Notes: a model not told the origin generated them from the letters alone. Counted from the first letter of the stretch, positions 1 to 6,802 are shown. The stretch: 21,529 nt of DNA from Nanobdellota archaeon (GCA_030704765.1 JAUYDD010000068.1:1-21529); one strand, 5' to 3'. Translations and numbers: made by a program.

Positions 1-17
1 GTTTCATTATATATTTT

Positions 18-60
18 GCACCGTTAGGTGCATTTCATTATTGACTTGCCGAAAGCAAGG
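18..60. repeat. Two short perfect hairpins at the left edge
   Basis: TGCACC-GTTA-GGTGCA lies at about 18-33 and CTTGC-CGAAA-GCAAG at about 46-60. They stand just before the 52-bp repeat at 90. They may be the end of another hairpin element of the kind scattered through this window, but the left part is cut off, so this is inference. Confidence 0.5.
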
Positions 61-89
61 TATGTTTTATCGTAGAATTCTCATATCAT

Positions 90-141
90 CTAAATAGACA
101 AATAACAAAATTTTTCCGAAAATTTATGTTATTTGCTATAA
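90..141 (+). repeat. 52-bp dispersed repeat, copy 1 (bulged-A hairpin)
   Basis: This 52-bp stretch is identical to 19503-19554. It folds as AAATAACA / TGTTATTT (8 bp), then AAATTTT / AAAATTT (7 bp) with loop TCCG, and one unpaired A (126) on the 3' strand. The same bulged-A design appears in hairpin B of the larger repeat family here. It lies 35 bp upstream of the NYN gene, where a promoter would be expected. Confidence 0.9.
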
Positions 142-175
142 ATAGATACTTAAAGTTGTAATCTCTACTTTTCTA

Positions 176-712
176 ATGGACAAGAGAAAAGAGCGTGTTG
201 TGATATTTATTGATGGCAGCAATTTTTATCATAGTTCAAAGAAATTAAATGTTGTTGACAAAATTAATTTTCAGAAGCTGATTAATGAATTAGTTAGAGA
301 TAGGGAACTTGCCAAGGTGTTTTATTATAATTCTCCGCTAGATATTAGCGTTAATCCTAAAATATATTGGAAACAGCAAAAATTCTTTGATATGCTAAGA
401 AAAATTCCTAAAGTTGAAGTTATATTATGCAAACAAAGAAAAGTTAAGAGAGATGGCGAGTTTGAATATGAAGTTAAAGGTGATGATACACATTTAGTAA
501 GCGATCTTGTAGGTGAAGCATATGAAAATATTTACGATACTGCAATTCTTGTTAGTGGTGATGAGGATTTTATTTCACCAATAGAAAGAGTAAGAAGATT
601 AGGAAAGAAAATTGAGAACGCATATTTTAGTTCAAGTTCATCATTTAATTTGAGAAATGCTTGTGATCATTCAATTCACATTAATAAGATTCTATCCAAA
701 ATTATCAATTGA
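176..712 (+). CDS. NYN-domain (LabA/DUF88-like) protein, putative RNase
   Basis: This 178-residue protein has the PIN-like NYN fold pattern. After the first strand comes DGSNFYH (D13, N16). KGDDTHLVSD follows at 101-110 with acidic D103/D104 and D110, then ILVSGDEDF with D129 and D131. These acidic residues match the metal-binding site of NYN/LabA family nucleases, which are known or presumed to cut RNA. The length fits a single-domain member. No signal peptide or membrane segment is seen. The upstream neighbour is the 52-bp repeat; the downstream gene is convergent and overlaps its end by 8 bp. The RNA substrate cannot be told from sequence. Confidence 0.88.
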   Translation: MDKRKERVVIFIDGSNFYHSSKKLNVVDKINFQKLINELVRDRELAKVFYYNSPLDISVNPKIYWKQQKFFDMLRKIPKVEVILCKQRKVKRDGEFEYEVKGDDTHLVSDLVGEAYENIYDTAILVSGDEDFISPIERVRRLGKKIENAYFSSSSSFNLRNACDHSIHINKILSKIIN

Positions 713-1031
713 AAATATGATGGCTCTGCATTGCCCGAAGACCATACAGAGCATATATCAATAATGACAATAATAGGAAGTTTATAAAACTTTCTGAGGT
801 TTCACGAGGGTTGTTAATTCTTGTTTTTCCTCCACTTTTGTGAATAAGATAAACAAATTCAGATGTAGTTCTTATTGGCCCATTACCAACTACCTCAAAT
901 AGTTCTCCACTTTGTTCATAATCAATAGTATGAAGAGTAGGCCAATCACTTCTAGTTTCATGTCTTGCCATTACATTCTTTGTTGGAACTTTTACCTTTT
1001 TTTTAATTTGTATCCATAATATTTGTGTCAT
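705..1031 (-). CDS. Unrecognised small protein (108 aa)
   Basis: I do not recognise this protein. It has a basic N-terminus, a central stretch with GELFEVVGNGPIRTTSEFVY that could form a small beta domain, and a hydrophobic segment near residues 83-95 (INFLLLSLLIYALYG), which may be one membrane helix. Its ATG is one base after the stop of the 80-aa gene upstream, so the two are probably co-transcribed and translationally coupled. The 3' end overlaps the convergent NYN gene by 8 bp. It is supported mainly by this tight pairing. Confidence 0.55.
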   Translation of the reverse strand: MTQILWIQIKKKVKVPTKNVMARHETRSDWPTLHTIDYEQSGELFEVVGNGPIRTTSEFVYLIHKSGGKTRINNPRETSESFINFLLLSLLIYALYGLRAMQSHHIFN

Positions 1032-1032
1032 T

Positions 1033-1275
1033 TTAATTTCCTAACTTCAAAGCCTCCTTTAATTTTGTAACATAATCTTTGAGTTCTTGTGATGGCGTAT
1101 ATTTTAAAACATAGTTCATAATAAAGACTCTCATAGTTAAACTAAACCTTTGATTGTGATGCGTGGAATATTGTTTTAGAGCTTCATCATTAATAATAAG
1201 TCTTTTGAACTCTTCCATTATCTCATAAAACTTCCTATTGTAAATTATATGTTCGTAGTAGTGTCCTTCACTCAT
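1033..1275 (-). CDS. Unrecognised small protein (80 aa), first gene of a two-gene unit
   Basis: I do not recognise this protein. It is mainly helical and charged with several aromatic residues (HYYEHIIYNRKFYEIMEEF at the N-terminus) and has no Cys or membrane segment. It ends one base before the ATG of the 108-aa gene, so the pair looks like a small operon. A toxin-antitoxin or mobile-element accessory pair is possible from the size and arrangement alone, but no family motif supports it. Confidence 0.55.
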   Translation of the reverse strand: MSEGHYYEHIIYNRKFYEIMEEFKRLIINDEALKQYSTHHNQRFSLTMRVFIMNYVLKYTPSQELKDYVTKLKEALKLGN

Positions 1276-1557
1276 TTTAGTTTTTCCGTCGCTGTTTATT
1301 AAAATAGATAACCAAAGCCAGAATTTAAAGGTTGTTCTTATGAGTATAACTTATGACTTAATCGTAGATGATAGCACCAATAAAATTGCTGTTTAGCAAC
1401 CTATATATTGAGTATTACTTACTTTGTAGGATTTCTAACTCAAACTTTGTCACAAAGATGTTTCCCTAGGAATATAAAATAATTTACAATTTATTTTATA
1501 AGAATGTTGTTATAAAGAATTAAGTGATTTGGATAGGTAGGAATTTGTTTACAAGAA
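1276..1557. other. Gene-free stretch
   Basis: No convincing gene is seen. A short palindrome (CTTTGTCACAAAG, around 1447) and AT-rich sequence suited to a minus-strand promoter for the gene ending at 1033 are present. An 18-codon ORF near 1340 has no support. Confidence 0.4.
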
Positions 1558-2289
1558 CTAATGAGCTAAAGTTTCTAAAAGATTTCTGTAAGTTCTTCCT
1601 AATAAGTTTCCATAAAACTTATTGTCTCTTTGTCTATCTTCTGCATCATTATGTAAAGAAACTAAAGCACCTAATCTTTCATTTCCTATCCCATCAAAAA
1701 CTTCCTTTAATCTAGCTAGAACTGGTTGAACATGTTTTGCAGAAGCAATATAAACTCTTGAATCTCCATTACAATTGTTTCCAAAGTATCTTCTTGGGTC
1801 TCCATCTTCAGTCACTTCTAAAATAGGTGCTTTAATGCCATCCCCATTAGTTGGATATAACATTCCTACAATATCTTTAGCTATGCTTAATGTGGTTCTT
1901 AACCTTGGAGCAACTATATAACTTCTATCCACTACTAAAGAATTTCCATCTACTTTAAAATCAATTATAGGAGTATAATTAAATCCATGTCTTGCACAAT
2001 GATTAGTAAAATCAAAACTAGCGTCTCCCATTACAAAATCTTCACATTGAACTAATAGATTACTCTTTCTTGTATGCTCATTTTCAACATGTTTAGGAAC
2101 TAGGTTTAAACTTCTCACAAACGGATAAGCTAATGCTTGAAATTTTTGCTCAGCAACTTTTACAAAACTATAATCATTCTTCTTTGTTTGAGCAATTTTT
2201 CTAGCTTCTAAAAATTCTTGATATGCTTTCTTTTCATCAGCGGTTAGTTCTACAACACTGCTTCTTCCTAAAACTGATTTGATTTCCAT
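1558..2289 (-). CDS. Unrecognised protein (243 aa)
   Basis: This is a soluble mixed alpha/beta protein that I cannot place. Residues 1-60 are helical and Lys/Glu-rich. A middle part includes CEDFVMGDASFDFTNHCARH, with Cys, His and Asp residues that could bind a metal. The C-terminal third has GDPRRYFGNNCNGDSRVYIA and a helical end. It starts 45 bp downstream of the truncated recombinase, in the same direction, so it could be cargo of the same decayed mobile element. Codon use matches its neighbours. No function is assigned. Confidence 0.7.
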   Translation of the reverse strand: MEIKSVLGRSSVVELTADEKKAYQEFLEARKIAQTKKNDYSFVKVAEQKFQALAYPFVRSLNLVPKHVENEHTRKSNLLVQCEDFVMGDASFDFTNHCARHGFNYTPIIDFKVDGNSLVVDRSYIVAPRLRTTLSIAKDIVGMLYPTNGDGIKAPILEVTEDGDPRRYFGNNCNGDSRVYIASAKHVQPVLARLKEVFDGIGNERLGALVSLHNDAEDRQRDNKFYGNLLGRTYRNLLETLAH

Positions 2290-2334
2290 ATTACTTTTAT
2301 AAATTTGACCTTTTTAAATCTTTCGTTTTTGTTG

Positions 2335-2709
2335 CTACTTCAAAATTACATCCTTTCTACTTTTCAAAACATTAAACACAGTTTGATGTGAGATAAATGG
2401 CTTATGGAGTTTATTGTATTCCTCAGCTATCTTATAGGTTGATAGTCCTTGTTTACGCAATTCTAAAATAGAATTAATATTAATATTCTTGTTCTTTCTA
2501 CCTTGCTTCTTCGTGCTTCTCCTTTTTCCTAATGTAACTCTCTCCTTAATCATTTCTCTTTCAAATTCAGCAAATGCTGCAATAATTTGTAACAATAACA
2601 TCCCACTAGCACTTGTTGTATCAATTGGTTGTGTTAATGATATTAAACCAACTTCTTTGTTTTGTAATTCACCAAAGATAGGTAAGAAGTGTTGTATACT
2701 CCTACTCAA
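2335..2709 (-). pseudogene. Serine recombinase (resolvase/invertase), 5'-truncated
   Basis: The reading frame begins within the classic SRS segment and continues through GLISLTQPIDTTSASG and a long helix AAFAEFEREMIKERV, hallmarks of the resolvase/invertase catalytic domain and its E helix. A C-terminal helix-turn-helix follows (residues about 80-120, ILELRKQGLSTYKIAEEYN). The first ~65 residues, including the catalytic serine and the first conserved arginines, are missing. In this frame a TAA stands two codons before the TTG at 2709. The remnant cannot recombine DNA as it stands. It marks an old DNA-invertase or IS607-like insertion. Confidence 0.85.
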
Positions 2710-2747
2710 CCGTTAATAACAAACTACAAACCACTAACGACAAACTT

Positions 2748-2772
2748 ATAAAGCCATGGAAAATGGCTTTAT
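2748..2772. terminator. Perfect 10-bp hairpin
   Basis: ATAAAGCCAT - GGAAA - ATGGCTTTAT is a perfect stem-loop just upstream of the recombinase remnant and just past the end of the 46-aa ORF. It could end transcription of that ORF or be a site of the former recombinase. It lacks a long T-tract. Confidence 0.45.
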
Positions 2773-2774
2773 AG

Positions 2775-2915
2775 TTACCCCCTTTCCCACTTAAATGAAG
2801 CCCCACTCGGATTATTTTTAAGATTCTCAATAAACTTTGAAGAACTTAATTTATTATGTTGTCTATTAAATAATTTTAGTACTCTCAAAATATCTGTTTT
2901 TGTTTTATCTTCCAT
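2775..2915 (-). CDS. Possible small protein (46 aa) or remnant
   Basis: A 46-codon frame starts MEDKTKTDILRVLKLF and continues helical and Lys/Asn/Ser-rich. It ends right at the perfect hairpin at 2748-2772. Its composition looks coding and it may be an accessory gene or fragment belonging to the decayed recombinase element. There is no family match I can name. Confidence 0.35.
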   Translation of the reverse strand: MEDKTKTDILRVLKLFNRQHNKLSSSKFIENLKNNPSGASFKWERG

Positions 2916-2956
2916 TATTCAATATGGTTTACGCATTTATTAAAAGTTTCCTTTTT

Positions 2957-3014
2957 CAACCCCTCGTTGGGGATTTGAACTCTTCCCAATTCCATGCCCT
3001 GCCCACGATTCGAA
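2957..3014 (-). repeat. Two decayed tRNA 3'-end fragments downstream of tRNA-Glu
   Basis: On the minus strand, just after tRNA-Glu, two more T-arm/acceptor pieces appear: 2995-3014 (plus strand TGCCC..ACGATTCGAA, 15/20 identical to the tRNA-Glu 3' end) and 2957-2980 (CCCCTCGTTGGGGATTTGAAC, a T-loop with GTTCAAAT on the minus strand). Neither has a 5' half. Such stacked 3' ends are what repeated integration and excision at a tRNA gene leave behind. Confidence 0.6.
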
Positions 3015-3063
3015 CTTTATTTTGTTTATGCTCCAATGGGGCATAGCATATTTTACACATGAA

Positions 3064-3136
3064 TGCCCCCACCGTGATTCGAACACGGGTCACAGCCTTG
3101 AGAAGGCTGGATGCTTGACCTCTACACCATGGGGGC
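3064..3136 (-). tRNA. tRNA-Glu (CUC)
   Basis: This is a 73-nt cloverleaf. The acceptor is GCCCCCA/TGGGGGC with discriminator A. The anticodon arm is CAGCC-TTCTCAA-GGCTG with anticodon CTC. The T arm is CCGTG-TTCGAAT-CACGG. There is no encoded CCA and no intron. It is intact, and decayed copies of its 3' end lie directly downstream. Confidence 0.96.
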
Positions 3137-3235
3137 AATTATAAAAATAACAACTATATATGATTTATAAAATTAACCTAATGCATAGTCTTTATTTATC
3201 TTGAGTTTATTAGGGAGTTTTAAGTTCAAATAATC

Positions 3236-3264
3236 TCAAAAAAACAATCTGCAACCACACCTAA
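3236..3264 (-). repeat. Remnant of a hairpin-B repeat end
   Basis: TCAAAAAAACAAT, then a degenerate GC part, then CCACACCTAA matches the outer B arm of the repeat family (compare 4397, 12607, 18737). The other arm and hairpin A are gone. It is a decayed or partial copy. Confidence 0.5.
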
Positions 3265-3381
3265 GATTTAATTATGTATAAAAAAACCGCTTCATATCCC
3301 TGAATTAATATAGCTATTAATTATTCAATTATTATAAATTATTATCATAAACCTTATATACGATATTTAGCATATATTATT

Positions 3382-3534
3382 ATGGAATTCCAAAAAAAGG
3401 TAGTGTGTGAAAAATGCAATGGAACAGGAATTGTAAAAGACAAAAACGGCACTGTCCATACGTGTTTTGATTGCCTGGAAGCTAATGTCTTTGATCAGCA
3501 TGGAGAACCCAAAGACTCGGGTATAAGATTATAA
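3382..3534 (+). CDS. Zn-ribbon miniprotein (50 aa)
   Basis: The 50-codon frame from ATG 3382 encodes CEKCNGTGIVKDKNG and CFDCLEA: two CxxC pairs 19 residues apart around a GTG turn, a zinc knuckle like half of a DnaJ CxxCxGxG domain. The C-terminal tail is short and polar. A TATA-like AT-rich region lies just upstream. Such miniproteins are common in archaea and usually bind nucleic acid or partner proteins. The exact role is unknown. Confidence 0.7.
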   Translation: MEFQKKVVCEKCNGTGIVKDKNGTVHTCFDCLEANVFDQHGEPKDSGIRL

Positions 3535-3622
3535 TTAAAGCGATTTCTAATTTATCTATATTTGAATATTATAGAAAATAACCTTAATTTCTGTATATTT
3601 AAAAAGTTAATTGCTATAATAA

Positions 3623-3874
3623 TCAACTGACCTTATACACTTTAGCGCCTTTTCCAATCTTCTCTGATACTTTTATGCCAACACTTTCTCCTACCTTAGC
3701 AGACTCGACATTTTTTCCATCTATCTGTATGCTGTCTACGACCTCTGTAAAATCATGCTCTCCTCCAACAAATCTCAAACTATCCCCTAGTTTTATCCCG
3801 CCAATAAGTTCTATTGCTGCAACAGAGACTTTATCAAAGAAATGAAAAACCTTGCCAATTTCTTTGCCTTCCAT
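3623..3874 (-). CDS. Translation elongation factor-like protein (EF-Tu domain 2 fold)
   Basis: This 83-residue protein resembles a free-standing domain 2 of EF-Tu/EF-1A. IGKVFHFFDKVSVAAIEL, then KLGDSLRFVGG, VVDSIQIDGKNVESAKVGES and VGIKVSEKIGKGAKVYKV follow the six-stranded beta-barrel pattern with the usual 'gkV.hff.k..vA.i.l' opening and 'akvGdsvgikv' core. Archaea carry such single-domain proteins of unknown biochemical role; some resemble the barrel fused to U32 peptidases. The gene stands alone. Its full length is typical and no residue looks lost. Confidence 0.82.
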   Translation of the reverse strand: MEGKEIGKVFHFFDKVSVAAIELIGGIKLGDSLRFVGGEHDFTEVVDSIQIDGKNVESAKVGESVGIKVSEKIGKGAKVYKVS

Positions 3875-3980
3875 AATATATATTAGATATTGGAATATAT
3901 AAAACTTTTGAGAATTATGAGTATAAAACAGAAATAGCTTATATTTACCTATTTTTTCTACAGTCTCAAATAGTAGATAT

Positions 3981-3992
3981 TAGCCCTGCCAG
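3981..3992 (-). repeat. Decayed copy of the tRNA-Gln 3' end
   Basis: TAGCCCTGCCAG matches the plus-strand image of the tRNA-Gln 3' end (TAGCCCCGCCAG at 4547) at 11 of 12 bases and in the same orientation. It brackets the 81-aa membrane-protein gene with the real tRNA, 566 bp away. It is short, so the call rests on the same pattern at tRNA-Lys. Confidence 0.4.
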
Positions 3993-3994
3993 TT

Positions 3995-4063
3995 TTGTTA
4001 ACTTTTGAATACAACCCTGATGAGTTGTTAGGTTTTGAATATAACCACGAAGTAATTGTTAGG
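3995..4063. repeat. Short tandem repeat, ~30-bp unit, 2.3 copies
   Basis: TTGTTAacTTTTGAATAcAACC starts at 3995 and recurs at 4025 (TTGTTAggTTTTGAATAtAACC). TTGTTAgg starts a third, broken copy at 4056. It lies just downstream of the membrane-protein gene. Function is unknown. Confidence 0.7.
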
Positions 4064-4081
4064 GTAAATAAATTTTGGGCT

Positions 4082-4327
4082 TTATTTTGAAGGCTTTCTA
4101 ACTGAATTAAGAATTAATGGTAATATGGTTAATATTAAAGCAGGAATTCCACCATTAACTAAAATATCCCTTAATGGATGATTTGGAAATAAATCACATC
4201 CACACACTCCTGTTTTCATATCACATGCACTTGGACAAAATATCTGCCCTATTGTTAATTCAAATCCAACAATTAGCAGTAACCAAACTACTGCAATAAC
4301 CAATAATATAATACTCACCTTTTTCAT
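4082..4327 (-). CDS. Small membrane protein with Cys cluster (81 aa)
   Basis: Residues about 6-28 form a strong membrane helix (IILLVIAVVWLLLIVGFEL) and residues about 56-74 a second (GGIPALILTILPLIL). Between them sits a short loop with four cysteines (FCPSACDMKTGVCGCDLF), probably exposed outside the cell and disulfide-bonded or metal-binding. The C-terminus is basic and short. I cannot name the family. It is the only gene between tRNA-Gln and a decayed copy of the tRNA-Gln 3' end, so it may be cargo of a small integrated element. Hairpin repeat copy 1 lies upstream of its start. Confidence 0.65.
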   Translation of the reverse strand: MKKVSIILLVIAVVWLLLIVGFELTIGQIFCPSACDMKTGVCGCDLFPNHPLRDILVNGGIPALILTILPLILNSVRKPSK

Positions 4328-4395
4328 TAACTGAATAACATTTAATTATATTTAAATCTTTTTAAATCTTTTTAAATTTTCATATAAAATTCAAA

Positions 4396-4525
4396 ATCAA
4401 AAAAACAATGGGCCACCCACACCTAAAGGTGTGGGTTTGTGATAGCCCTTGTTTTTAGGATGCTCGGAAATTGAATGCAGGTAAACTACCTTATCTTAAA
4501 AGATGAGGTTTTCAATTTCCGACAT
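4396..4525 (-). repeat. Hairpin repeat element, copy 1
   Basis: On the minus strand the order is ATGTC, hairpin A (GGAAATTGAA/TTCAATTTCC around CCTCATC...), GAGCATCC, hairpin B, TTGTTTTTTTGAT. Inside A a second small hairpin GGTAGTTTACC is present. Inside B is ACCCACACC-ttta-GGTGTGGGT. It lies between the membrane-protein gene and tRNA-Gln. Confidence 0.9.
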
Positions 4526-4546
4526 AAAGTTTTTCTCAAAAAATCA

Positions 4547-4619
4547 TAGCCCCGCCAGGATTCGAACCTGGGTTACAAGCTCCAGAAGCTCGTAGACTTG
4601 ACCGCTATCTTACAGGGCT
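4547..4619 (-). tRNA. tRNA-Gln (CUG)
   Basis: This is a 73-nt cloverleaf. The acceptor is AGCCCTG/CGGGGCT with one T-G pair and discriminator A. The anticodon arm is CGAGC-TTCTGGA-GCTTG, anticodon CTG. The T arm is CCAGG-TTCGAAT-CCTGG. No intron and no encoded CCA. A decayed copy of its 3' end lies at 3981. Confidence 0.94.
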
Positions 4620-4837
4620 ATAAAAATACCAGAAGACAAATCTTTATAAAACTAATTATAATCGAATTAGTGATTAATCAAAATCTAAACTAAACTTTTA
4701 ACAGTCTCTGCTTTTAAAATCCAATAATCTGACTAATTATATAAATATTAACAATATGTAAAACAATTGTATACAATTGTTATGAGTTTATTAAGTTCTG
4801 ATTATGTCGGAAATTGAAAACCTCATCTTTTAAGATG

Positions 4838-4948
4838 TCCAAAATGCTCTTCTCATACCTATCTATTTTAATGGATAGAAAGAGAAGGCATTTTGGAGCA
4901 TGTTCAAGAACCACACGCCATGTGTTTTAACACATGGTTCTTGACATG
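4838..4948 (-). repeat. Nested family-2 hairpin module inside copy 2
   Basis: Read on the minus strand it gives ATGTCAAGAACC ... GGTTCTTGAACATGCT then CCAAAATGC-CTTCTC ... GAGAAG-A-GCATTTTGG. This is the family-2 element at 19573-19684 in the opposite orientation, with the bulged A kept and CTTTTC/GAAAAG replaced by CTTCTC/GAGAAG. Confidence 0.88.
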
Positions 4949-4979
4949 AGGTAGTTTACCTGCATTCAATTTCCGAGCA

Positions 4980-5040
4980 CAAGAAAATTGATTTATGCAA
5001 TTTTCTGTGCAGAAAATTCTTCTGAAAGAATTTTCATGCA
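4980..5040 (+). repeat. Nested family-3 hairpin pair inside copy 2
   Basis: AAGAAAATTG/CAATTTTCT forms one hairpin and TGCA-GAAAATTCTT / AAGAATTTTC-A-TGCA a second with one bulged A. The pair is inserted between GAGCA and TCC of the host element. A related pair sits at the same place in copy 3. Confidence 0.85.
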
Positions 5041-5173
5041 TCCTAAAAACAAGGGCCTATCACAAACCCACACCTTTGGGTGCGGGTGGCCCATTGTTTT
5101 TTTGATATAAAAAATTATCTTATGATAATCCAATAATATCAAGAAGTTGATTTAAAAACCTTACTTTAGTGTA

Positions 5174-5372
5174 AAGTCAACCATACATCTTAACATTTCT
5201 CTCACTTCGCTTATGCTCGGTTCGAATAATAAAGCTCGATTGTCTTCTCATGCTCAACAATCTCGCTGATAATATTATTATTAATAATAAAGTTAATTAA
5301 AACATCTTTTCGAAAAAGCGAGCAAGAGGAGCTTTTGAAGAAGGCAAATATGTTAAGTTCATAAGTTGACTT
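5174..5372. repeat. Long inverted repeat, possible structured RNA
   Basis: Left arm 5174-5196 (AAGTCAAC, 7 unpaired, CTTAACAT) pairs with right arm 5350-5372 (ATGTTAAG, 7 unpaired, GTTGACTT). About 150 bp between them contain no ORF. A local GTTAAGT/ACTTAAC hairpin overlaps the right arm. It differs in sequence from the other hairpin elements. The rest of the gap between 5107 and 5444 shows nothing else. Confidence 0.55.
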
Positions 5373-5444
5373 AACATTTAGGCAATATTGCTCAGTCCTA
5401 TGACTCCAAAACCTTGTTTTTGATGATTAAATTTTAAACAAGAT

Positions 5445-6287
5445 TCATAATCTTATCTTGTTCATTTCTTTTAATCGATTATTAGCATTAACAGACGTGC
5501 TAAACATCTTCCAAAATATTTTTGTTAACCATTCTATCCATTCTTTATCTTTTATTGAATAAAAAATAAAAGTCTTTACACTAAGCTCTTTTATCCTTCC
5601 TGTGGGTTCTTTTACCTCTTTTATATTAACTAAAGTATTATCTATTATTGTCGCTCTTAAAGGCTGTTCTCTATGATGAATCTCTATTAATTCTTTTCCA
5701 TATTTGAAATTCAAGGAAAGAAGTCTTTCTACATTTTCTTTTGAAGCTATATCTACTCTGCATACGACTTTTATATTGATTCCTTTTTTCACTAATCCTT
5801 CTAATATCCTGAATACATCTGTATTTTTATCTTTATAATTTATAAAAGATAAGTTTCCTGAAAAAAACAATATTTGTTTTTTTACTTGAAGAAGGATTTC
5901 TTCAAATTCAGCTAATCTTCCTAAAGACACTTCATCTTTTCCTGTCTTTATCCAAGCATCTTTTTGTTTATCTGATATATGCTGAAAAATATCAAAACCT
6001 GAAAAATCATACTTGTCTTTTCCTTTCATTATCTCTTCTTCAAGCTGTTCTTGGAAAACAGAATGAGAAATCTTGTCTATACCTGAAAAATAAACTATTT
6101 TTAATGCTCCACGAGTACCTTCTCTAAAAACCCGTGTTGATAATGTCCCATAATTCTTTATAATATCATCAATATAACGGTCAGCTGTCCTCCAGTTCTT
6201 ATTAATCAGGTTTGCAATTTCCTGTATTGAACGGGGTTTAGAATAGGCAAAATCCTCTATTTTTTTTATTAATTGTGGTGAGAGCAT
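5445..6287 (-). CDS. HTH/PLD-like (TrmB-type) transcriptional regulator
   Basis: The protein is about 280 residues from ATG 6287 (MLSPQLIKKIEDF). Residues ~1-60 form a winged helix-turn-helix (SIQEIANLINKNWRTADRYI). The C-terminal half resembles the phospholipase-D-like sensor domain of TrmB-type regulators: ILFFSGNLSFINY, ILEGLVKKGINIKVVCRV, then IEIHHREQPLRATIIDNTLV. That domain usually binds a ligand and lacks PLD catalysis; no full HKD motif is seen. The frame is open for 19 more codons upstream, but these enter repeat copy 3, so I prefer the internal ATG. It is divergent from the CYTH/kinase pair and could regulate it; this is inference from position. Confidence 0.75.
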   Translation of the reverse strand: MLSPQLIKKIEDFAYSKPRSIQEIANLINKNWRTADRYIDDIIKNYGTLSTRVFREGTRGALKIVYFSGIDKISHSVFQEQLEEEIMKGKDKYDFSGFDIFQHISDKQKDAWIKTGKDEVSLGRLAEFEEILLQVKKQILFFSGNLSFINYKDKNTDVFRILEGLVKKGINIKVVCRVDIASKENVERLLSLNFKYGKELIEIHHREQPLRATIIDNTLVNIKEVKEPTGRIKELSVKTFIFYSIKDKEWIEWLTKIFWKMFSTSVNANNRLKEMNKIRL

Positions 6288-6321
6288 TTTTGATTTTATT
6301 ACTGATTTAGTTGATGTATTT

Positions 6322-6555
6322 ATGTTGAGAATTGAAAACCTCATGATTTATCATGTGGTCGTAGCAAATGTTACAGTTTTCAATTCTCGAGCACAAGAAA
6401 ATTGTTTTATGCAATTTTCTGTGACATTCAAAATTTTCTGAAAAATTTTGAAGTCATCCAAAAAACAAGGGCCAATCAAACCACACTCGCCAGCAGGCGA
6501 TTTTTTAGCTGTGGCAAAAAACCTTTAGGGTGTGGTGGCCCATTGTTTTTTTGAT
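6322..6555 (+). repeat. Hairpin repeat element, copy 3, with nested module
   Basis: The A stem is GAGAATTGAAAAC/GTTTTCAATTCTC, a paired variant of the GGAAATTGAA/TTCAATTTCC stem of other copies. Inside A lie CATGA-ttta-TCATG and GTAGC-aaat-GTTAC. B contains ACCACAC/GTGTGGT with inner hairpins TCGCC-agca-GGCGA and a GC/GC stem. It fills the divergent region between the HTH/PLD and CYTH genes. Confidence 0.92.
6394..6456 (+). repeat. Nested family-3 hairpin pair inside copy 3
   Basis: AAGAAAATTG/CAATTTTCT is followed by TGAC-a-TTCAAAATTTT / AAAATTTTGAA-GTCA. It sits at the same GAGCA/TCC linker as the family-3 pair in copy 2 (4980-5040). The first hairpin is nearly identical and the second has wholly different paired bases. 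Confidence 0.85.
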
Positions 6556-6643
6556 AAAGTTTATTTTGAGCATGTATTGTTAATGGATGGATAATGTTTG
6601 GGTTGAGGTTTTAGTTATGATATATATTAACAATGATTTTGTC

Positions 6644-6651
6644 TTATATAA
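6644..6651 (+). promoter_or_regulatory. Candidate TATA box for the CYTH/kinase unit
   Basis: TTATATAA stands about 100 bp before the leader ORF and 168 bp before the CYTH gene. It matches an archaeal TATA box; transcription would begin near 6675. No experiment supports it. Confidence 0.35.
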
Positions 6652-6742
6652 GCATTTCTATTAATACAACACTGTGTACAAAAATATGTCAGAAATTAGT
6701 ATATAGTTTACAAGTCTTTGTAATAGTATAGAAGGAGATAAG

Positions 6743-6802
6743 ATGATTAAAAAAAGAGCTTGTTTAATTTTGAAAATAGTGAAAGGAGGTGCTAACAAAT
6801 AG
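6743..6802 (+). CDS. Possible 19-aa leader peptide
   Basis: ATG 6743 follows a strong Shine-Dalgarno sequence (GAAGGAGA, 6731-6738) at normal spacing. The frame reads MIKKRACLILKIVKGGANK then TAG. A second SD, AAAGGAGGTG, lies inside its 3' end, ahead of the CYTH gene. Translation of the leader may open or block that second site. The case rests only on SD placement. Confidence 0.35.
   Translation: MIKKRACLILKIVKGGANK

Larger units (their letters stand above)
4804..5106 (+). repeat. Hairpin repeat element, copy 2, enlarged by two nested modules
   Basis: This has the same ends and stems as copy 4 (ATGTCGGAAATTGAA ... TTCAATTTCCGAGCA ... TTGTTTTTTTGAT), but a 111-bp module splits the inner hairpin of A and a 61-bp module splits the GAGCA/TCC linker. 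Removing both restores a normal ~130-bp element. Confidence 0.92.

Noticed and set aside
2956..3138. 60-aa minus-strand ORF
   Set aside because: It is a translation through tRNA-Glu and the tRNA fragments behind it.
4013..4030. C/D-box RNA suggested by CTGATGA
   Set aside because: No matching D box or terminal stem at the right distance; the motif lies in a short tandem repeat.
6288..6344. N-terminal extension of the HTH/PLD regulator
   Set aside because: Its ATG lies within hairpin A of repeat copy 3; the internal ATG at 6287 directly precedes the helix-turn-helix.
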